NCBI GenBank assembly: GCA_021828285.1
Contig: JAKASG010000002.1
Coordinates: 1 to 64,000, forward strand
Direction of reading: 5' to 3'
DNA length: 64,000 bases
Origin: Acidobacteriota bacterium
Lineage (GTDB): Bacteria; Acidobacteriota; Terriglobia; UBA7540
Below, piece after piece: positions 35,239 through 43,877 of this stretch. Within the stretch, counting starts at the first letter, position 1. Each line of letters starts with the position of its first letter. The notes below the pieces were generated by a model, which did not search any database, had not been told where the DNA came from, and saw only the letters and a program-made list of their open reading frames with translations. The position numbers were made by a program, and so were the translations under genes.

Positions 35239-35717
35239 TGACTCGCAATCATAGCGTGGGATCGAAGCCGATGACTTCGGCGGGAATTTCAAGCGCGCTG
35301 GGCGAATCGGCCGCGGCGACAAAGGACCCGCGGGCCTTCCTGACTGAAGCCGTTAGGCTGCTCGAACGTGAGCGGGCGCATTTCAACTGGGTGGGGATTT
35401 ACTTGCTCGAAGGGGACACGCTGGTGCTGGGGCCGTTTGTGGGCAAGCCGACGGATCACGTGCGGATTCCGCTCGGCCGTGGGATTTGCGGCGCGGCGGC
35501 TTCGGCGGGCAAGACAGTGATTGTTGATGACGTAAATGCCGATCCGCGCTATCTTGCCTGTTCGCTCGAAACGCGCGCGGAAATCGTTGTGCCGATCATT
35601 CGCGACGGAAAAGTGCTCGGCGAAATTGATATTGACAGCGACACGCCCGCGGCGTTTACTGATGACGACCGCCTGTTGCTCGAAGGGGTAGCAGAAATTC
35701 TGGCGGCGAAATTGTGA
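35238..35717 (+). CDS. GAF-domain protein related to free methionine-(R)-sulfoxide reductase
   Basis: 159 residues forming a single GAF domain: HFNWVGIYLLEGDTLVLGPF, IPLGRGICGAAA and YLACSLETRAEIVVPI are the fRMsr family landmarks. Known enzymes reduce free Met-(R)-O using three cysteines. C84 (in GICG) and C108 (in LACS, the proposed catalytic one) are present, but the third, which lies a few residues before VRIP, is replaced here (GKPTDHVRIP). Reduction with two cysteines is plausible; a ligand-binding role is the alternative. Start ATG overlaps the previous stop (TGATG). Confidence 0.82.
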   Translation: MTRNHSVGSKPMTSAGISSALGESAAATKDPRAFLTEAVRLLERERAHFNWVGIYLLEGDTLVLGPFVGKPTDHVRIPLGRGICGAAASAGKTVIVDDVNADPRYLACSLETRAEIVVPIIRDGKVLGEIDIDSDTPAAFTDDDRLLLEGVAEILAAKL

Positions 35718-35843
35718 GAGGCGCGGCGAAAATCGCAGCCGCCGTCAAGGCAACGGCAGAGGGCGCAAAGCGCCGCGACGCGCTTCCGCTGCAGAGTCCG
35801 GCTGATTCAACCGGACGCATCAACCGAGAGCCCGGAACCGGGC

Positions 35844-36860
35844 ATGGAGAGCCGGACCATGTGGCTTGAACCTGACGCAAAAATCCACTCACCGGAGATT
35901 GGGAGGATCTGGATCAACTCCGCGCCGTTGAATCTTCAACAGCTCCACGGACGCGTCGTGCTGGTGGATTTCTGGGATTATACCTGCGTAAATTGTCTTC
36001 GCACGCTGCCCTATCTGAGCGAATGGCATCGCCGTTACTCCGACAAGGGCCTGACGATCGCAGGCATTCACACGCCGGAATTTTCTTTCGCCCGCACTCC
36101 GCAACTGGTCGAGGCTGCCGTGCGCAGGCTCGGCGTCGAATATGCCGTGGCGCTCGACAACGAATACCAGATCTGGCAGGCGTTTGCGAACCGCTGCTGG
36201 CCGGCGAAGTACTTGATTGATAAGGACGCCTACGTTCGCTACGTCCATCTCGGCGAAGGCTCCTACGGCGAAACCGAGGAGGGGATTCAGAAGCTGCTGC
36301 TCGAAGCCGATCCGAAGCTTACTTTTCCGAAGCCGCTCGAGCCCCTGCGTGAGGCGGACGTTCCGGGCGCGCGCTGTTATCCCGCGACGCCGGAGCTTTA
36401 CCTCGGCTTTGGCCGGGGAACCATCGGCAACGCGTCCGGCTACAGTGAAAATCAGGTGCTCGATTACCTGCCGGGCGATCTCGCGCAGCCCGACACGGTG
36501 TATCTCGGCGGGCCGTGGTTTGCGGACCGCGAATATATCGAGGCCTGCCCTCTCGACGGCAAGGCCTCGCGCATCGCATTGCAATACGCCGCCGCGGAAG
36601 TCAATCTGGTGATGAGCCCGCCGCACGGAGGCGAAGGGATCGCGCACGTTTTCGAAAATGGGAAGCCGCTTGCGCCTGAAGTTTTCGGCGAGGACATCAT
36701 CGAGAAGGACGGCAAGGCGGGTTTCGCGATCACCGAGCCGCGCATGTACCGGCTGATCAAGAACCGCGCATTCGCCACTCGCACGCTCGAGATCGTTACC
36801 TCAACTCCCGGCCTCGGCGCGTACGCGCTAACGTTCGGTTCATGCCTGATGGAAAGTTAG
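35844..36860 (+). CDS. Thioredoxin-fold protein of the DipZ C-terminal type
   Basis: 338 residues. The N-terminal two fifths is a redoxin/TlpA-like domain: VVLVDFWDYTCVNCLRTLPYL with C48 and C51 as the redox pair, GIHTPEFSF and the cis-proline region. The C-terminal part (about 165-338) is a beta domain (LGGPWFADREYIEA, NLVMSPP) as in the C-terminal half of actinobacterial DipZ. There is no signal peptide and no CcdA-like membrane part, so it resembles the stand-alone DipZ C-terminal module, probably cytoplasmic or exported by an unseen route. ATG 35859 preceded by GGAG is an alternative start. Confidence 0.85.
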   Translation: MESRTMWLEPDAKIHSPEIGRIWINSAPLNLQQLHGRVVLVDFWDYTCVNCLRTLPYLSEWHRRYSDKGLTIAGIHTPEFSFARTPQLVEAAVRRLGVEYAVALDNEYQIWQAFANRCWPAKYLIDKDAYVRYVHLGEGSYGETEEGIQKLLLEADPKLTFPKPLEPLREADVPGARCYPATPELYLGFGRGTIGNASGYSENQVLDYLPGDLAQPDTVYLGGPWFADREYIEACPLDGKASRIALQYAAAEVNLVMSPPHGGEGIAHVFENGKPLAPEVFGEDIIEKDGKAGFAITEPRMYRLIKNRAFATRTLEIVTSTPGLGAYALTFGSCLMES

Positions 36861-36924
36861 GCGGCCATCGGCCAAGAGGCGCGGCCGGCCGAACGGAGCC
36901 TCGCGCCCGTCACGCCTTCCTGCC

Positions 36925-37329
36925 ATGCCCCGAAAGAAGCCTGTTCCCGTCGCCGCCGCCGTCATCGTTCGTGAGGAAAAAATATTGATCGCGCAACGCC
37001 ATCACACGGACGCTTACGGCATGCAATGGGAATTTCCGGGCGGCAAAGTAGATGGGCGCGAAAGCTTCGAGCAGGCCTTGCGGCGCGAGCTTCAGGAAGA
37101 GCTTGGCATTGCCGCTGAAATAGGGCCGGAGATTTATCGAATGCGCCATCGCTATCCCGGCCGTGAGGTTGAAGTGGCGTTTTTTCGCATCACTCGTTTC
37201 AAGGGAGAAGCTCGCAACCGGGTGTTTGAGAAAATCGCGTGGGCAACGCGGACGTCGCTCAGGAATTACAATTTTCTCGAAGCAGACCAAGCGCTGGTCG
37301 AGCGCCTGGCAGCAGGAGAATTCGTATGA
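36925..37329 (+). CDS. MutT-like Nudix hydrolase
   Basis: 134 residues. The complete Nudix box GX5EX7REUXEEXGU is seen as GKVDGRESFEQALRRELQ followed by EELGI, after WEFPGG. The short length, VAAAVIVREEKILIAQRH start and C-terminal ALVERLAAG are typical of (deoxy)nucleoside triphosphate pyrophosphohydrolases that remove 8-oxo-dGTP or 5-methyl-dCTP; the exact substrate cannot be told. Its stop overlaps the next gene by four bases. Confidence 0.9.
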   Translation: MPRKKPVPVAAAVIVREEKILIAQRHHTDAYGMQWEFPGGKVDGRESFEQALRRELQEELGIAAEIGPEIYRMRHRYPGREVEVAFFRITRFKGEARNRVFEKIAWATRTSLRNYNFLEADQALVERLAAGEFV

Positions 37330-38465
37330 GGATTCGAGGAGCGCGGGCGCGCGACCGCGGGGGCCACGTCCGCAAACGTTGCAGCTCAATTCACCTGCGC
37401 CTCGCGCTCGAATGGGTCTGCCTGCTGGCATTGGCGGGCGGCCTTCGGCTTTCAGCCGCGCAATCCGAGAAGAGTGAACCCGCCGGTCCTCCCGCGCCGC
37501 GCGCTCAATGGATTTTTGCCGCACGAATCAAAGGCCATCTCGTGTTGCGTGGTTCGCCGGCGGGCGCTTTCAGCCGGGATAGCCGATCCATCGCAATTAT
37601 CAGCGGCCATCGAGTGCTGCTCACCGGCCTCAATTCGAAATCGCAGCGCCGGTTTTTGCAGCCGGGCGTGAAAGGCGTGATCGATCTGGAGATTCAATCC
37701 GCGAGCTTCGTCTCTCCCGATCGTTTGCTCATCCTCGCCGCCGGCCGAATCGCCAAGCGTCCGAGTTATCAGACACCGCTGCTTGCTTTCCTCTGGAGCG
37801 CGTCAAAAGACGGCGCTGCGGGAAAGGCCGAGGAGATCGCCACGAGCGGTGGTTTCGGCCCTGCCGTCTTCTTTCCGCGAATCGGATTTCTGGTGATCCC
37901 GAAGAAAAACTATTTCACGCTCTGGAACCCGGTGACCGGGCGGGTCTTGGGAGAAAAAGTCCCCGAGCTGACCCGTCCCGCCCAGGTCTTCGATTTCTCA
38001 CCGAACGGTCAATGGCTCCTGCTCGCCCAAATCGAGGGCAATGCATTTCCCGATCCCGTCGTGGTTCAGCTCAAAGGCCATCGCTTTGTGGATATCCTGA
38101 AGGGACATACCGGTCCGGTCACCGGCATGAATTTCTCAAGGGACAGCTCGAAAGTCGTGACGGCATGTACGGACGGCAGGGCGCGGATTTATTCGGCGCC
38201 GGGCTGGAAATTGCTTGAGACGCTTTCCGGACACGCGGGGCCAGTCCGCTGGGCGGAGTTTTCACCCGACGGCCGCACCGTCGTTTCCGCCGGCGACGAC
38301 GGGACAGTGAGAGTCTGGTCCGCCGAGGATGGCCAGCTCCTGGAAACGCTTACCCAGCCGCGCTCTTCGGTCCGCACCGCGGCGTTCTCGCCGAACGGTG
38401 AGTGGATCGCCGCGACAACCAACCGTTACGTTTACCTCTGGCAAAAAACGCACGGCGGCCAATAA
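37326..38465 (+). CDS. WD40-repeat protein, probably exported
   Basis: 379 residues. Basic N-terminus and hydrophobic segment (about 25-42, ALEWVCLLALAGGLRL) ending SAAQS give a signal peptide. The rest is a beta-propeller with recognisable WD repeats in the C-terminal half: LKGHTGPVTGMNFSRDSSKV, LSGHAGPVRWAEFSPDG with VSAGDDGTVRVW, and AAFSPNGEWIAATTNRYVYLW. The N-terminal repeats are diverged. Start ATG 37326 overlaps the previous stop (ATGA) and has AGGAG eight bases upstream; an earlier in-frame ATG is ignored because it lies within the Nudix gene. Presumably a periplasmic scaffold; no catalytic residues are evident. Confidence 0.82.
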   Translation: MRIRGARARDRGGHVRKRCSSIHLRLALEWVCLLALAGGLRLSAAQSEKSEPAGPPAPRAQWIFAARIKGHLVLRGSPAGAFSRDSRSIAIISGHRVLLTGLNSKSQRRFLQPGVKGVIDLEIQSASFVSPDRLLILAAGRIAKRPSYQTPLLAFLWSASKDGAAGKAEEIATSGGFGPAVFFPRIGFLVIPKKNYFTLWNPVTGRVLGEKVPELTRPAQVFDFSPNGQWLLLAQIEGNAFPDPVVVQLKGHRFVDILKGHTGPVTGMNFSRDSSKVVTACTDGRARIYSAPGWKLLETLSGHAGPVRWAEFSPDGRTVVSAGDDGTVRVWSAEDGQLLETLTQPRSSVRTAAFSPNGEWIAATTNRYVYLWQKTHGGQ

Positions 38466-38558
38466 ACCTCCTTTCGAAAGTTTCTGCTTGAAGAGCTCAC
38501 GAGGCGCTGACTTGCCGCCGTCACGCTTCCCTGCGGGAAGAACCGCCGGGAGAAAGTG

Positions 38559-38567
38559 TGTTAAAAT
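38559..38567 (+). promoter_or_regulatory. Extended -10 element before rimO
   Basis: TGTTAAAAT (TG at 38559-38560, TAAAAT at 38562-38567), about 52 bases before the rimO ATG. No matching -35 box is seen, as expected for an extended -10 promoter. The 153-base gap also holds a small hairpin at 38526-38540 without a T-run. Confidence 0.35.
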
Positions 38568-38618
38568 TTTTAAAGGCCGGAAAAACGCGGGACGGCGCGG
38601 AGCGAGCCAAAAAAGCGT

Positions 38619-40058
38619 ATGCCGAAAGTTGGATTGATAAGCCTCGGCTGTCCGAAAAATCTGGTGGACAGCGAAGTGATGCTGGGAATGCTCGCGCGGC
38701 AAGGATGCGAAATCACGCCGCGCGCTGAAGACGCTGAAATCCTGATCGTCAACACGTGCAGTTTCATCGAGCCCGCAAAGCGCGAGTCCATAGACGCCAT
38801 CCTGGAAATGGCTGAGCACAAGAAATCCGGCTCCGCGAAACGCCTGGTGGTGGCCGGATGCCTGGTCGAGCGATACCGCAAGCAGATTCTCGAAGAGATC
38901 CCGGAAGTGGATTTCGTGGTCGGAACGAACGAGCTCGAGAGCATCGTCGAGGCCTGCGCGCTCGAGAATGCAGGACGCGAAACGGGCGCCGCGGCTGGAC
39001 CCTATCTCTACCACGAATTCACGCCGCGCGTTCTCTCGACCCCAAGTTTCTCCGCTTACCTTAAAATCGCGGAGGGCTGCGACCATCCCTGCTCGTTCTG
39101 CGTGATCCCGCAGATGCGCGGCCGATTCCGCTCGCGGCGCTTCGAATCGGTCGTCCGCGAAGCGGAAAACCTTGCGCGGCGCGGCGTGCGCGAACTTACT
39201 CTGATCGGACAGGATACGACGAGTTACGGCGAAGACCTGGGTTTGCGCGACGGGCTTGGAATGCTTTTGAGAGAGCTCGCGAAGATTCCGGACCTGGTTT
39301 GGATTCGCTTCCTTTATTGCTATCCGAACCGGGTGACGCAGCAACTGATCGAAACAGTCGCCGCCACTCCTAAAATCGCAAAGTATTTCGATATCCCTCT
39401 GCAGCACGCGAGCCGCGCCACATTGAAAGCGATGAAGCGCGGAGCGAGCGGAACTCAATTTCTCGAGATGATTCGCAACATCCGCGCAGCCATACCCGGC
39501 GCCGCTCTTCGCACTTCATTGATAGTCGGTTTTCCAGGCGAGACGGAAGACGATTTCAAAATTCTGCTCGACTTCATCGAGGCCGTAGAATTCGACCACC
39601 TGGGCGTCTTCCTCTATTCCAATGAAGAAACGTGCGCATCGCATGCCCTGGACGGACAGGTTCCCGCGGAACGGGCGCGCCGGCGGCGGGAAAAACTGAT
39701 GGCGGCGCAACGCAGGATTTCCGCGCGGAAGCTGCGCCGGAAAATCGGCCAGACGTTGCCGCTATTGGTTGAAGGGCCATCCGAGGAAACGGAAATGCTT
39801 TGGCGCGGGCGGCTTGAATCCCAAGCGCCCGGCATTGACGGGCAAATTTATATCAACGACTTCGAAGGCGAGGAGCCTCAGGCAGGCGAGTTTCGCCTCG
39901 CGACGATTACGGAAAGCGCGGATTACGATTGCGTGGCGCGGCTACGCGGGAGGCCGCCGGCGGCGCCCGAGCCGCAGAAGAGCGCGGAACTCCTGCCGCG
40001 CCTGGTCCAGATCGAACCTCGCGAAGCGGTGGCGGCCCATGCGGTGTCCGATTTGTAA
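38619..40058 (+). CDS. rimO: Ribosomal protein uS12 methylthiotransferase
   Basis: Radical-SAM methylthiotransferase that modifies Asp89 of ribosomal protein uS12. 479 residues: UPF0004 domain with cluster cysteines C11, C47 and C81, the radical-SAM motif C154-x3-C158-x2-C161 in EGCDHPCSFC, and a C-terminal TRAM domain. The DHPCSFC and QMRGRFRSR segments distinguish RimO from MiaB. The last 30 or so residues (after about 445) extend past the usual TRAM end and overlap the start of yacG by 20 bases. Confidence 0.95.
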   Translation: MPKVGLISLGCPKNLVDSEVMLGMLARQGCEITPRAEDAEILIVNTCSFIEPAKRESIDAILEMAEHKKSGSAKRLVVAGCLVERYRKQILEEIPEVDFVVGTNELESIVEACALENAGRETGAAAGPYLYHEFTPRVLSTPSFSAYLKIAEGCDHPCSFCVIPQMRGRFRSRRFESVVREAENLARRGVRELTLIGQDTTSYGEDLGLRDGLGMLLRELAKIPDLVWIRFLYCYPNRVTQQLIETVAATPKIAKYFDIPLQHASRATLKAMKRGASGTQFLEMIRNIRAAIPGAALRTSLIVGFPGETEDDFKILLDFIEAVEFDHLGVFLYSNEETCASHALDGQVPAERARRRREKLMAAQRRISARKLRRKIGQTLPLLVEGPSEETEMLWRGRLESQAPGIDGQIYINDFEGEEPQAGEFRLATITESADYDCVARLRGRPPAAPEPQKSAELLPRLVQIEPREAVAAHAVSDL

Positions 40059-40239
40059 GCGGAAGACGGCGAGCAAAAACAATCCCCATCTGCCTTTCTG
40101 CAGCGAGCGGTGCCGGTTACTGGATCTGGGACAATGGCTCGAAGGCCGCTACCGCATTCCGGCTGGCGACGCGGGCCGGACGGCTGCGGATGAGGGCAGC
40201 GAGCGATCCCTGCGCACGGACGAGAGGCAGCGTGAGTGA
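40039..40239 (+). CDS. yacG: YacG-family zinc protein (DNA gyrase inhibitor)
   Basis: 66 residues. A zinc ribbon with C3, C6, C21 and C25 (MRCPICKRKT ... LPFCSERCRLLDLGQWL) followed by RYRIP, the standard YacG pattern; the acidic tail matches as well. In E. coli YacG binds GyrB and blocks DNA binding. It is read from ATG 40039, 20 bases inside the end of rimO in another frame, and its end overlaps pgpA by eight bases. Short length and overlaps make it easy to miss. Confidence 0.88.
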   Translation: MRCPICKRKTASKNNPHLPFCSERCRLLDLGQWLEGRYRIPAGDAGRTAADEGSERSLRTDERQRE

Positions 40240-40714
40240 GCGGCAGCGAGGTCTTGCGGTCTGGATAGCGACGGCCGGCGGAGTCGGCTATTTCCCTGTG
40301 GCGCCGGGAACCTGGGGCTCGCTCGTCGGCGTCGGCGCGGTTGCCGCGCTCGGTTTGGCGGGCCTGCAAAGCTCGGCACGCTCCGCCGCAGCGGGCGCGG
40401 CGATTGTCCTCATCTTCGCTCTTGGAGTCTGGAGCGCAGGGCAGGCGGAAGACTTTTTCGGGAGAAAAGACCCCGGCACTGTTGTGGTGGATGAAGTCGC
40501 GGGGCAAATCATCGCGCTTGCGCCTTTCATCGGAACGTCGCTCAAATGGCTTGGAGCAGGATTCGTGCTTTTCCGGATTTTTGACGTGCTCAAGCCGTTC
40601 CCTGCCCGGCGCGCAGAACGCCTCCATGCGGGTTGGGGTATCATGATGGATGATGTGACGGCGGGCGTTTACGCAGCGGCAACGCTTGAAATCATTCGTA
40701 CCTTGGTAAAATGA
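40232..40714 (+). CDS. pgpA: Phosphatidylglycerophosphatase A
   Basis: Membrane phosphatase removing phosphate from phosphatidylglycerophosphate to make phosphatidylglycerol. 160 residues: GGVGYFPVAPGTWGSL and VVVDEVAGQ are the PgpA catalytic motifs, followed by FRIFDVLKPFP, and three to four membrane helices. GTG 40232 is used as start: GAGAGG precedes it and it overlaps the yacG stop. Its own stop overlaps the next gene by four bases. Confidence 0.92.
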   Translation: MSERQRGLAVWIATAGGVGYFPVAPGTWGSLVGVGAVAALGLAGLQSSARSAAAGAAIVLIFALGVWSAGQAEDFFGRKDPGTVVVDEVAGQIIALAPFIGTSLKWLGAGFVLFRIFDVLKPFPARRAERLHAGWGIMMDDVTAGVYAAATLEIIRTLVK

Positions 40715-41799
40715 GTCTCTTCAAGAAGCCAGGCAAATCCGTTCCTCGGCCGAGCCGCGGCGAGTCCCGCGACGGCAGACCCCACATCGAGCAGGTGTCG
40801 CCGCCGGCTGCAATCCCGGGAGGCGAATTCCTGTTGCGGGGTCAGAATTTCACCGCGAACGGCGCAACGCCCCCGCGAGTGCGTTTGGACGGCCAGTTGT
40901 CCAGCCTGCTCTTCACCTCCGAGCGGCGGCTCGTCGTCCGCGTTCCGAACGGAGTGAAGAAGGGTGAGATGACCGTCGAGTCGTCGAAAGGCGTGAGCGC
41001 GCCGATTGCAGTCAAGGTTGGTGAATTGATTGCGGAGATGGTGCATCCCGTTGCAAACCCGGCGGTGGACAGCCTGGGCCAGGCGTTCACGACGCTCAGC
41101 GGCGGCCGGGGCCAGAAAACTCCGGTTTCCGTCTTCAAGACGGACACCAATCGCGTTATGACGCCGTTTCTGAAGGACCTGCTGAACGCCACGGGGCTCG
41201 CTTTCGATCGCCTGGGAAGCCTTTATATTTCGAGCCGCGCCGAGGGCACGATCTATCAAGTGACGCCGGATGGCCGGCGCTCCGTTTATGCGGAAGGCAT
41301 GGGTGTGGCGACGGGAATTGCGTTCGATGCGGAAGAAAATCTCTATGTCGGCGACCGCACGGGGACGATTTTCAAGATCAACCGCGAGCGCCAGATTTTC
41401 GTCTTCGCGACGCTTGAGCCGAGCGTTTCGGCTTACCATCTGGCCTTTGGCCCCGGCGGCCACCTCTACGTGACCGGCCCCACAACGTCGAGCTTCGATC
41501 AAATCTACCGGATTGCGCCGACCGGAGAAGTCGGAACGTTTTATCGAGGGCTGGGGCGGCCGCAAGGAATGGCGTTTGACGCACAAGGCAATTTGTACGT
41601 TGCCGCATCGCTCGCCGGACGCCGGGGAATTATCCGTTTGACCCCCGAAGCGCAGGCCGAGCTGTTCGTTTCAGGATACAATATCGTCGGTCAAGCCTTC
41701 ACGCCGCGTCGCTCCCTGGTGATCGCAACCAACGAGTCTCTCGTCGAGCTGGCCCTCGGCATCGAAGGCAGACCGCTGCTGCCGAATCCGGCCCGCTGA
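40711..41799 (+). CDS. IPT/TIG plus NHL-type beta-propeller protein
   Basis: 362 residues. An N-terminal IPT/TIG-like immunoglobulin fold (about 24-105; IEQVSPPAAIPGGEFLLRG) is followed by a propeller of NHL/SMP-30-like repeats (GLAFDRLGSLYISSR, GIAFDAEENLYVGDR, HLAFGPGGHLYVTG, GMAFDAQGNLYVAAS). There is no signal peptide, so it may be cytoplasmic or exported by another route. The ATG overlaps pgpA (ATGA). No active-site residues could be identified; a binding or scaffolding role is most likely. Confidence 0.8.
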   Translation: MSLFKKPGKSVPRPSRGESRDGRPHIEQVSPPAAIPGGEFLLRGQNFTANGATPPRVRLDGQLSSLLFTSERRLVVRVPNGVKKGEMTVESSKGVSAPIAVKVGELIAEMVHPVANPAVDSLGQAFTTLSGGRGQKTPVSVFKTDTNRVMTPFLKDLLNATGLAFDRLGSLYISSRAEGTIYQVTPDGRRSVYAEGMGVATGIAFDAEENLYVGDRTGTIFKINRERQIFVFATLEPSVSAYHLAFGPGGHLYVTGPTTSSFDQIYRIAPTGEVGTFYRGLGRPQGMAFDAQGNLYVAASLAGRRGIIRLTPEAQAELFVSGYNIVGQAFTPRRSLVIATNESLVELALGIEGRPLLPNPAR

Positions 41800-41861
41800 A
41801 TTCCCGACCGCTTTTCCCTTTGCCGCTTTACCCCGCCGAATTTACCCTTTACACTTTTCGC

Positions 41862-43097
41862 ATGGACGCCGAGATCATCGCGGTGGGGTCGGAGCTGCTC
41901 ACGCCTTTTCACCAGGATACCAATTCGCTTTTTCTCACCGACCAGCTCAATCAAATTGGGATTGAAGTTCGCCTGAAGACGATTGTCGGCGATGACCGCG
42001 CTCGGCTGGCGAACGTGCTGAGCGAGGCGCTTGGCCGCTCGGGTTTGATTGTGCTGACGGGCGGGCTCGGCCCGACTGAGGACGATATCAGCCGCGAAGT
42101 CGCGTCAGAAGTGTTGGAACGTCCGCTCACTGAAAATGCCGAGGCGCGGCGGCGATTGATGGAGCGTTTTGCCCGCACGGGCCGGCCGATGCCGGAAAAC
42201 AATCTCCGGCAGGCGCTGGTTCCCGAGGGCGCGGAGTTGCTCGAAAACCGCAACGGCACGGCGCCGGGCCTTTGGATCGAAAAAGACGCCGCCATCGTGA
42301 TTCTTCTTCCGGGACCGCCCCGCGAGCTCGAGCCGATGTTTGCCGCCGAATGCATCCCGCGCTTGAAGCGAATTTCAACCGGCGCAGTGATTCGGACGCG
42401 CGTCTTTAAGATCGCGAGCTTGCCGGAATCGGAAGTCGACCGGAGAATCGCACCCATTTACAAGAAATTCGAGAATCCCTCGACGACGCTCCTTGCCACT
42501 CCCGGAGGAATTGAAGTGCATCTTCGGGCGCGCGCCCCGAGCGAAGCCGAAGCCGAGAAACTGCTCGCGGCGGCGGGCGATCCGATTGAAAATCTTCTGG
42601 GCGATCATATTTTTTCCACCCGCGGCGAATCGATCGAAAAAGTGGTGGGAATGTATTTGATGATGAAGCAGAAGACGCTTGCGACCGCAGAAAGCTGCAC
42701 GGGCGGATTGCTGAGCGAACGCCTGACCCGCGTGCCCGGCAGCTCCGATTTTTTTGCCGGGGGCGCGGTGTGTTACAGCAACGAATTGAAGACCCAATTT
42801 GCGGGCGTTCCGGCCGCGCTGATTGAAGCCGAAGGCGCTGTTTCAAAGCCCGTGGCCCGGGCGCTCGCCGAGGGCATTCGAAAGCGGACGGGCGCCTCGA
42901 TCGGCGTGGGGATCACCGGTATCGCGGGCCCGAGCGGCGGCAGCGCGGAGAAGCCCCTGGGCCTGGTCTACATCGCTCTCGCCGATGAGCGCGGAACGGA
43001 GGTGCGGGAATTCCGGTTTCCGGGAGACCGGGCGCGCGTTCGGTGGCTCGCCTCACAGTCGGCGTTAGAGATGACGCGCCGGCGATTGAGCGGTTGA
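41862..43097 (+). CDS. cinA: CinA-like protein (MoaB-like plus nicotinamide-nucleotide amidase)
   Basis: 411 residues. The N-terminal domain is MoaB-like with ADP-ribose/FAD pyrophosphatase-type motifs (IIAVGSELLTPFHQDTNS, VLTGGLGPTEDDISREV, LPGPPREL), and the C-terminal domain is PncC-type (TLATAESCTGGLLSERLT, GAVCYSNELKTQF, GVGITGIAGPSGG). Both domains occur together in CinA, which salvages pyridine nucleotides. ATG 41862 is chosen because conserved sequence starts there; the frame is open 42 bases further upstream. Intact key residues suggest both activities. Confidence 0.94.
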   Translation: MDAEIIAVGSELLTPFHQDTNSLFLTDQLNQIGIEVRLKTIVGDDRARLANVLSEALGRSGLIVLTGGLGPTEDDISREVASEVLERPLTENAEARRRLMERFARTGRPMPENNLRQALVPEGAELLENRNGTAPGLWIEKDAAIVILLPGPPRELEPMFAAECIPRLKRISTGAVIRTRVFKIASLPESEVDRRIAPIYKKFENPSTTLLATPGGIEVHLRARAPSEAEAEKLLAAAGDPIENLLGDHIFSTRGESIEKVVGMYLMMKQKTLATAESCTGGLLSERLTRVPGSSDFFAGGAVCYSNELKTQFAGVPAALIEAEGAVSKPVARALAEGIRKRTGASIGVGITGIAGPSGGSAEKPLGLVYIALADERGTEVREFRFPGDRARVRWLASQSALEMTRRRLSG

Positions 43098-43121
43098 CCC
43101 GGCGGGGAGAAGAACAGAGCC

Positions 43122-43736
43122 GTGCGGGCTTTTATTGGGATTGATTTGCCGAACGAAGTGTGCGAGGCGTTGGCGCACAGGCAACGCGCGATTCGCGAAG
43201 TCGCGGAGCAGCGCTCTCGCAAGGCGATTCGATGGACTCGGCCGGAAGGAATTCATCTGACCCTCAAGTTCCTCGGCGAAATTTCTGAAGGAAAGGTGGC
43301 GGACGTTGCGAATGCGCTTCGCTCGCTCGGAGATTTTGATCCATTCCGGCTGGCCATCGCGGGTGTGGGATTTTTCCCGAGCCGCGGCCAGCCGCGCATC
43401 CTCTGGGCCGGCCTCGATGCGCCGGGGCAATTGGGCGAGCTGGCCGCGCGAATCGAAAGCGCGATGGAGCCTCTCGGCTTTGAGCGCGAGGCGAGAGCCT
43501 TCACGCCCCATTTGACGCTCGCGCGGATCAATGGGCGGCTGAATCCTGCGGAGGTTGAAGCGATGCTCATGGCGGGCGGCCAAAATGCGTTGGGGAGCGA
43601 GAGCGCCAGCACCGGCGAACGGACCGATTGTTCATTTGAAGTTTCGGAATTCTTCCTCTTTGAAAGCCGGCTCCATCCCTCGGGAGCGGAATACCGCAAA
43701 GTGATGCGCTTCCCGGCGCCGCGTGAAAATCCGTAG
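43122..43736 (+). CDS. thpR: RNA 2',3'-cyclic phosphodiesterase
   Basis: 2H-phosphoesterase (LigT) of 204 residues. The two catalytic H-x-T motifs are IHLTLKFLG (H45) and TPHLTLARI (H130), both intact. Opens 2',3'-cyclic phosphates on RNA ends. Start is GTG 43122 with GGGGAGA about a dozen bases upstream; the product begins RAFIGIDLPNEV as in the family. It lies 25 bp after cinA. Confidence 0.93.
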   Translation: MRAFIGIDLPNEVCEALAHRQRAIREVAEQRSRKAIRWTRPEGIHLTLKFLGEISEGKVADVANALRSLGDFDPFRLAIAGVGFFPSRGQPRILWAGLDAPGQLGELAARIESAMEPLGFEREARAFTPHLTLARINGRLNPAEVEAMLMAGGQNALGSESASTGERTDCSFEVSEFFLFESRLHPSGAEYRKVMRFPAPRENP

Positions 43737-43834
43737 CAGGCGACGGCTTCGTCCTCCGGCTTGCCGGCAGGTTTTCGGACCGAATTGCAGGAAAAGGCTC
43801 CTCCTGGGCAAGACGCTCCAAGACCAAAGTACTA

Positions 43835-43863
43835 TTGATTTCAGGCGGCGCATTCCCTAAGAT
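43835..43863 (+). promoter_or_regulatory. Candidate promoter of the HD-GYP gene
   Basis: TTGATT (43835-43840), a 17-base spacer and TAAGAT (43858-43863); four of six bases match in each box. Lies 15 bases before the ATG, so the leader would be very short. Confidence 0.45.
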
Positions 43864-43877
43864 ATGCTGAAGTCGCG

